Assembly (NCBI RefSeq): GCF_018873765.1
Contig: NC_057916.1
Span: 24,971,001-25,035,000, forward strand
Source: Telopea speciosissima
Lineage: Eukaryota > Streptophyta > Magnoliopsida > Proteales > Proteaceae
Reading direction: 5' to 3'
DNA: 64,000 bases
The notes under the pieces are model-generated. The model ran no database searches. It was not told where the DNA came from and saw nothing but the letters and a program-made list of their open reading frames with translations. The position numbers and the translations under genes were made by a program. Every line of letters starts with the position of its first letter. The stretch's first letter is position 1. Shown here one piece after another: positions 59,664-64,000 of this stretch.

Positions 59664-61352
59664 TTCTTCACTCATGGGCACTCGAAAGCGAACCTGGTTT
59701 GGATATGAAGCTCCTGAGCCAGGAACTGTTGGAATCGGCAAGGGAGACTCAGTTCCTGAATTGGTTGAAAAGTGTTCGAAGGACAATCCACCAGTACCCA
59801 GAGATCGGTTTCCAGGAGCATAAAACCAGTGAATTCATCAGGTCAGAGCTCGAAAAGCTTGGAATCGAATACTCATGGCCAGTGGCGAAAACAGGGGTGG
59901 TAGCATCTATCGGATCTGGAGAGCACCCTTGGTTCGGTCTTAGAGCAGACATGGATGCCCTTGCATTACAGGTTTGTCTCAATCGCTTCCTTAATTTGTT
60001 CCTAATTTTTCTATTACTTCCCCGAACTGTGTCTGATTAAATGAAACCATGATCATCATACTCATTTGCAGGAATTGACAGAATGGGAGTACAAGAGCAA
60101 GATTGATGGTAAGATGCACGCCTGCGGCCACGATGCCCATGTCACCATGCTCATCGGTGCCGCTAAGTTGCTCCAAAGTCGAAAGCATCAATTGAAGGTA
60201 AACTTAAAAATTAAAATTGAAGCTTAATTGAATTGGGTATTCCTCCCGGTTCCTCTTATCTATTCAGAACTCAACTCAATCTGATCTAATTTATTCTGTT
60301 AATGCCATTTTGAACTTGGAAGGGCACCGTCAAACTTGTTTTCCAACCAGCAGAGGAGGGTTTAGGAGGTGCTTATCATATCTTACAAGAAGGTGTTCTT
60401 GACAACATTCAATCTATGTTTGGGTTGCACGTCGCACCCTAGTTGCCTACTGGAACCATTGCTTCGAGACCTGGTCCAATAATAGCCGGAGGCCGCCGCT
60501 TCTTGGCTGTAATTTTCGGAAAAGGTAGTCACGTGGCAGCTCCGCACAAAACTAGAGACCCAATTCTTGCGGCGTCCCTTGCGATCCAATCGCTGCAACA
60601 GATCGTTTCTCGACAGATAAATCCTCTTGAAAGTGCGGTAATTATCCTCCCCTACTCTTTCTCTGCTCCAAGGGATTTTTTTTTTTTTCTGAATCTTTAT
60701 CAAAGGCAACTTGAATCAAATATATTCAGATTAACGTTCTTACTCGTTTGTTTCCAACACTGTAGGTAGTCTCAATCGGATTTATTCAGGGCGGCCAAGC
60801 AGAAAATGTTATCCCCGAGGTTGTGAGTTTTGGAGGAACCTTCAGGAGCATGAGCTCTGAAGGTATCTCTCGCCTTCGTGATCGAATCAGAGAGGTATCC
60901 AATTTCTGATTTTGCATTGTTTGTTAAATTGAGTTAGAAGATCCTTTCTGCTCAAAAAATGTTATTTTTGTTAGATCATAGAGATGCAGGCAGAAGTACA
61001 TCAGTGTAAGGCTACGGTGGATTTCATGGACAAGAAAATCATTCCATATCCACCAAATGTGAATGATGAGGCAGCATACGAGCACGCGAAGAGGGTTGGG
61101 CAGAACCTACTTGGGGAAGCCAATGTAAATTTGAGTCCTATGATGATGGTTGCGGAGGACTTCAGCTTCTATTCCCAGAAGATGACTACTGCATTTTTCT
61201 TAATTGGAATAAACAATGAAACTCAAAAACCATATCAACCACTGCACTCCCAACACTTCGTTCTTGATGAGGAGGTCCTCCCCATTGGAGCAGCTCTCCA
61301 TGCTGCTGTTGCTATGACTTACTTCGACAGCCAAGCTCAAGTTATTGGTTAA
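59624..61352 (+). pseudogene. IAA-amino acid hydrolase ILR1-like (copy B), probable pseudogene
   Basis: Same five-exon structure as copy A: 59624-59971, 60072-60197, 60323-60637, 60766-60894, 60975-61352. All splice sites are kept. Codon 198 in exon 3 (60440-60442) is TAG where copy A has GAG (HVAPELP), so translation would stop less than halfway through. Other changes hit conserved spots: GKGGHAAAP becomes GKGSHVAAP and MMGAEDFS becomes MVAEDFS. An in-frame ATG at 59600, absent from copy A (TTG there), could extend the N-terminus by eight residues. With the promoter insertion, this is best read as a recent pseudogene; a sequencing error at the TAG is possible but would not explain the rest. 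Confidence 0.85.
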
Positions 61353-61461
61353 GATGTCTATGTTGAAAAGAGAGAGAGAGAGCAAAAGTTGTTACTTGTC
61401 TTCAAATATCAAATACAGAACGGGTACAGATCAGTTAGGGCCCCTCCCAGAAGATGGGATA

Positions 61462-61645
61462 TATGATCAGCTATAAGGGAATCTGTGTCTGGAACAATTC
61501 AACACACAAATAGAGTAATAACTTTCCTTGTATATCAAGTATCTGAAATGCAATATGATCAGCTATAAGGGAATCTGAGTCTGGAACAATTCAACACACA
61601 AATAGAATAATAACTTTCCTTGTATATCAAGTATCTGAAATGCAA
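61462..61645 (+). repeat. 92-bp tandem duplication in the copy B 3' UTR
   Basis: TATGATCAGCTATAAGGGAA through GTATCTGAAATGCAA occurs twice in a row with few differences. Copy A has a single copy (54630-54722). Confidence 0.9.
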
Positions 61646-62238
61646 TCCAAGTCTCTGACTCTTTCCAAACTATGTTTGTGTTAATTTGTAATCTCGTTCT
61701 GATTATGTTTCAACGTTAAAAATGCAAAACTCATTTTTGCACATCCTTAATTGCAAAGGGATCTTTACAGTAAATGCAAACATTATGCAATTTATGTGGA
61801 TAATTGATTATGAATGCCTACACCATGGAAATGTTGTTGAAGAATTGTTTGCTTTGGTTTATCGGAATAGATGTTTCTTATTTTAATATAATATGACTCC
61901 ATTACATACATACATGACCATCAAATTCCACCTAGGAAGAACATAATAAATTCAAACTACATTCTGGTTGTTGCTGCATGAATGGATCCCATCTTTGAGT
62001 TGTCATCTTAATGATCAATATATTGATCATAACTAGGCTTAAAGAAACAACAGCCCCATTACTTATATACATGACCAAATTCCACCTAAGAAGAACAGCA
62101 CAAATTCAAATTACATTGGGGCTGCTACTACATGAATGGATCCCATATCTAAGTTGTCATCTTATGGTAAATATATTTAATCAGAACTAGACTGAAGAAA
62201 CCACAGCATCCTATACTCAGTCATCTGCCATAAAATCT

Positions 62239-64000
62239 TCACAGCTTGATATTACAGGTGAACATTTTGAGATGATTGATGCATCTGAGCACCAGGAGGA
62301 ACAAAACCAGTAAGGCCACGATTTTGAAAATCATAAATATGAGCCTAGTGTCTGTCCCAACTGAAAATATACTTTCCATTCTTTTAAAACAATACCTCGC
62401 GTCCTGCCTTATCATTTTCTCTACATCAGTTACTTCTGGGGCTGCAAGATAAAACCTTACTTCTTGCTTTTTTAATCTGATTCTCCGTTGTGCTGTACCT
62501 TGGCTAGGAAGCTCCGAAGCCTTCATTGCATTTTCCCTCTGTTTATATGTTCTCTCAATCAGGGACATCTTGTCGATTTTTGGCAACAATGAAGGACTTT
62601 CTCGCAGTGAAGAGTAATCAAGTTGGATGATATCCTCATTCAAAATATCAGCAAAACAATCATCTTCTGCGTCATGATCCTGAAATTGAGGAGTAAATGC
62701 CAGGTTCAATTTACAGAAAGATATTAAGAAGGATAAGGTAAACCATGAAATTTGTATCTTCATAAGAATTCTTGGTAATAGGAGAATATGACAAGATGAT
62801 TGAAAGGTAAGATCAGTTAATATTCCTCTTCCTTAGGATTGGAAGAAGCTATATAGGAGAATCGAACTTGTATCTTTGTGGAGAAACAAAAAGTTGGTTT
62901 CGTGCATGAGATTTAAGCAGGCATTTCCGTTTAGGACTTGCAAAAGAGAGAAATGTGATGTGAGGGATTGTAGGAAAAAAATCTTCCATTGAAAACTCAC
63001 CATGCTGAGGTGATGAAGGTTGGGAAGTTCTTGGTTATATCAGAAATTAGTCTATTGAATCAGACAGAATATCTAGATCATACCTTTTGGCCAGAGCATT
63101 CTCCATTCTTTTGAACGGATTCAGATGTAGATTCACTTTGTTCTATAAAGAGGGTATCCAAAGTGCTGCTTTGCTTCGTGGATAAACATCCTGTTTCCTC
63201 AACCTCTTCTCCCATTCTTGTCTCTGCCTGCTTCATTACATTTCCATGGTGGTTCACAACGGAAAGACCAGCATCTGTCGCTGCAAAATCTCCTTGACTC
63301 ACTGAATTGCTGTTTGAACTATCATCATTTGCTTTAATTGGAACTTTTTTCCGGAGACGACAGACGACAAAAGAATCCTGCAGAAGCAACAATCCCAGAT
63401 CTAGATCAGCAGATGTTAACTAACATCTTTCTCTAAAATTATTAAGCATGATTCGAGGATATAAGCAATGAAAAGTGGAAGTGGTAAACATGTTTCTGTA
63501 ACTAGTTCCAACTCCAACCCTTGGCATTGAAATTATAGAGTTTAGGAAAGGAAAAGGGGTAGGGGGCGAAATTCCTCAAGATCAAATCTGCACAAGGGAA
63601 ATCATCATGCATGGATAATCTTATAAGAAGGTATCCTCAACAAAAGTAGTTTAGTGAGCACGAATATCCTTAAGCAACAATCATTTACAAGCAAATCCAG
63701 TGATTGCAATCTAACACGAATCATAAGGAGTTAGACACTGGCATTGCACCTATAATTTAGTTCTGTGTGTCTCAAGGGTTCTTTGTGTATGTGACTGCAG
63801 CTGATTAAGGAACAAGACTTGTATAGAAAGTGAAGCAATAAAGCACATAGATAATCAGCATAAATGGAGCAAGGGTTTTAGGATCTAAGGATTGAGTTTC
63901 AGGACAAGGGGGTCAGATAGGTGAAGGAATATACATAGTATATACCTGGCCTCTGCCTTTGACAGTAAATTCGTGCATTATCCAATGCGTCCTCTCCCCA
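62239..64000 (-). CDS. Membrane-tethered NAC transcription factor, 3' part
   Basis: Partial gene; the N-terminal NAC domain lies beyond the window end. Exons seen are 63946-64000 (GERTHWIMHEFTVKGRGQ, NAC subdomain D), 63084-63377 (starting DSFVVCRLRKK, subdomain E, then a Ser/Glu-rich linker) and 62239-62679. Both introns are GT-AG and phase 0. The last exon ends in a hydrophobic helix (LIFMIFKIVALLVLFLLVLR) about 15 residues before the stop, the arrangement of NTM1-like NAC factors that are anchored in a membrane and released by proteolysis. The middle region has no further domain I recognise. Assignment to a named NAC clade needs the missing N-terminus. Confidence 0.88.

Larger units (their letters stand above)
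55386..62292. repeat. ILR1-like duplication unit B
   Basis: Second unit, enlarged by a Helitron-like insertion (56333-56997), a MITE (57812-57989) and a long-TIR element (58435-59521), none of which is in unit A. Confidence 0.85.

Overview
The window is nuclear DNA of a flowering plant, probably a woody dicot or early-diverging angiosperm; I cannot name the species. The evidence is intron-containing plant gene families (a UGT74-type glucosyltransferase, secoisolariciresinol-dehydrogenase-type SDRs, ILR1-like auxin-conjugate hydrolases, a NAC factor with a C-terminal membrane helix), AT-rich spacers and a dense, nested population of plant transposons.

Layout. 1-3.9 kb: spacer with an Au-like SINE. 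3.9-5.9 kb: a two-exon UGT on the minus strand. 6-12.4 kb: two fold-back MITEs, then a broken Ty1/Copia element with two 263-bp LTRs, sitting inside a third small fold-back element. 12.4-30.7 kb: a minus-strand array of three SDR genes (SDR1-3) in duplicated flanks, with a 2.7-kb solo LTR, LINE RNase H fragments and footprints of further lost SDR copies. 30.7-38.5 kb: gene-poor, with two minisatellites, three hAT-type elements with 8-bp target duplications and a decayed hAT transposase. 38.7-49.2 kb: two more SDR genes of a second subtype (SDR4, SDR5) separated by a candidate Pack-MULE carrying a polygalacturonase (GH28) fragment; SDR5 has a 2.9-kb intron built from nested transposons. 49.3-62.3 kb: tandem duplication of an ILR1-like amidohydrolase gene. 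Copy A looks whole; copy B has an in-frame stop and a 1.09-kb long-TIR element just upstream of its start. 62.2-64 kb: 3' end of a membrane-tethered NAC gene that runs off the window.

All five SDR genes begin with a 29-35 nt coding exon that ORF-based annotation misses; the splice joins restore an uninterrupted N-terminus in each. The array appears to have grown by repeated segmental duplication with loss of some members. Paralogous segments act as empty sites, so several insertions can be dated relative to the duplications.

Functionally, a UGT beside five SDRs could be a small specialised-metabolism neighbourhood (alcohol oxidation plus glucosylation, for example of lignans or terpenoids). 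That is inference from family membership and proximity only. The ILR1-like genes and the NAC gene look like separate neighbours. No new system is proven here. The strongest unusual observations are the gene-bearing MULE candidate, the extreme intron of SDR5, the shared overlapping uORF of the ILR1-like pair and the empty-site-proven insertions.
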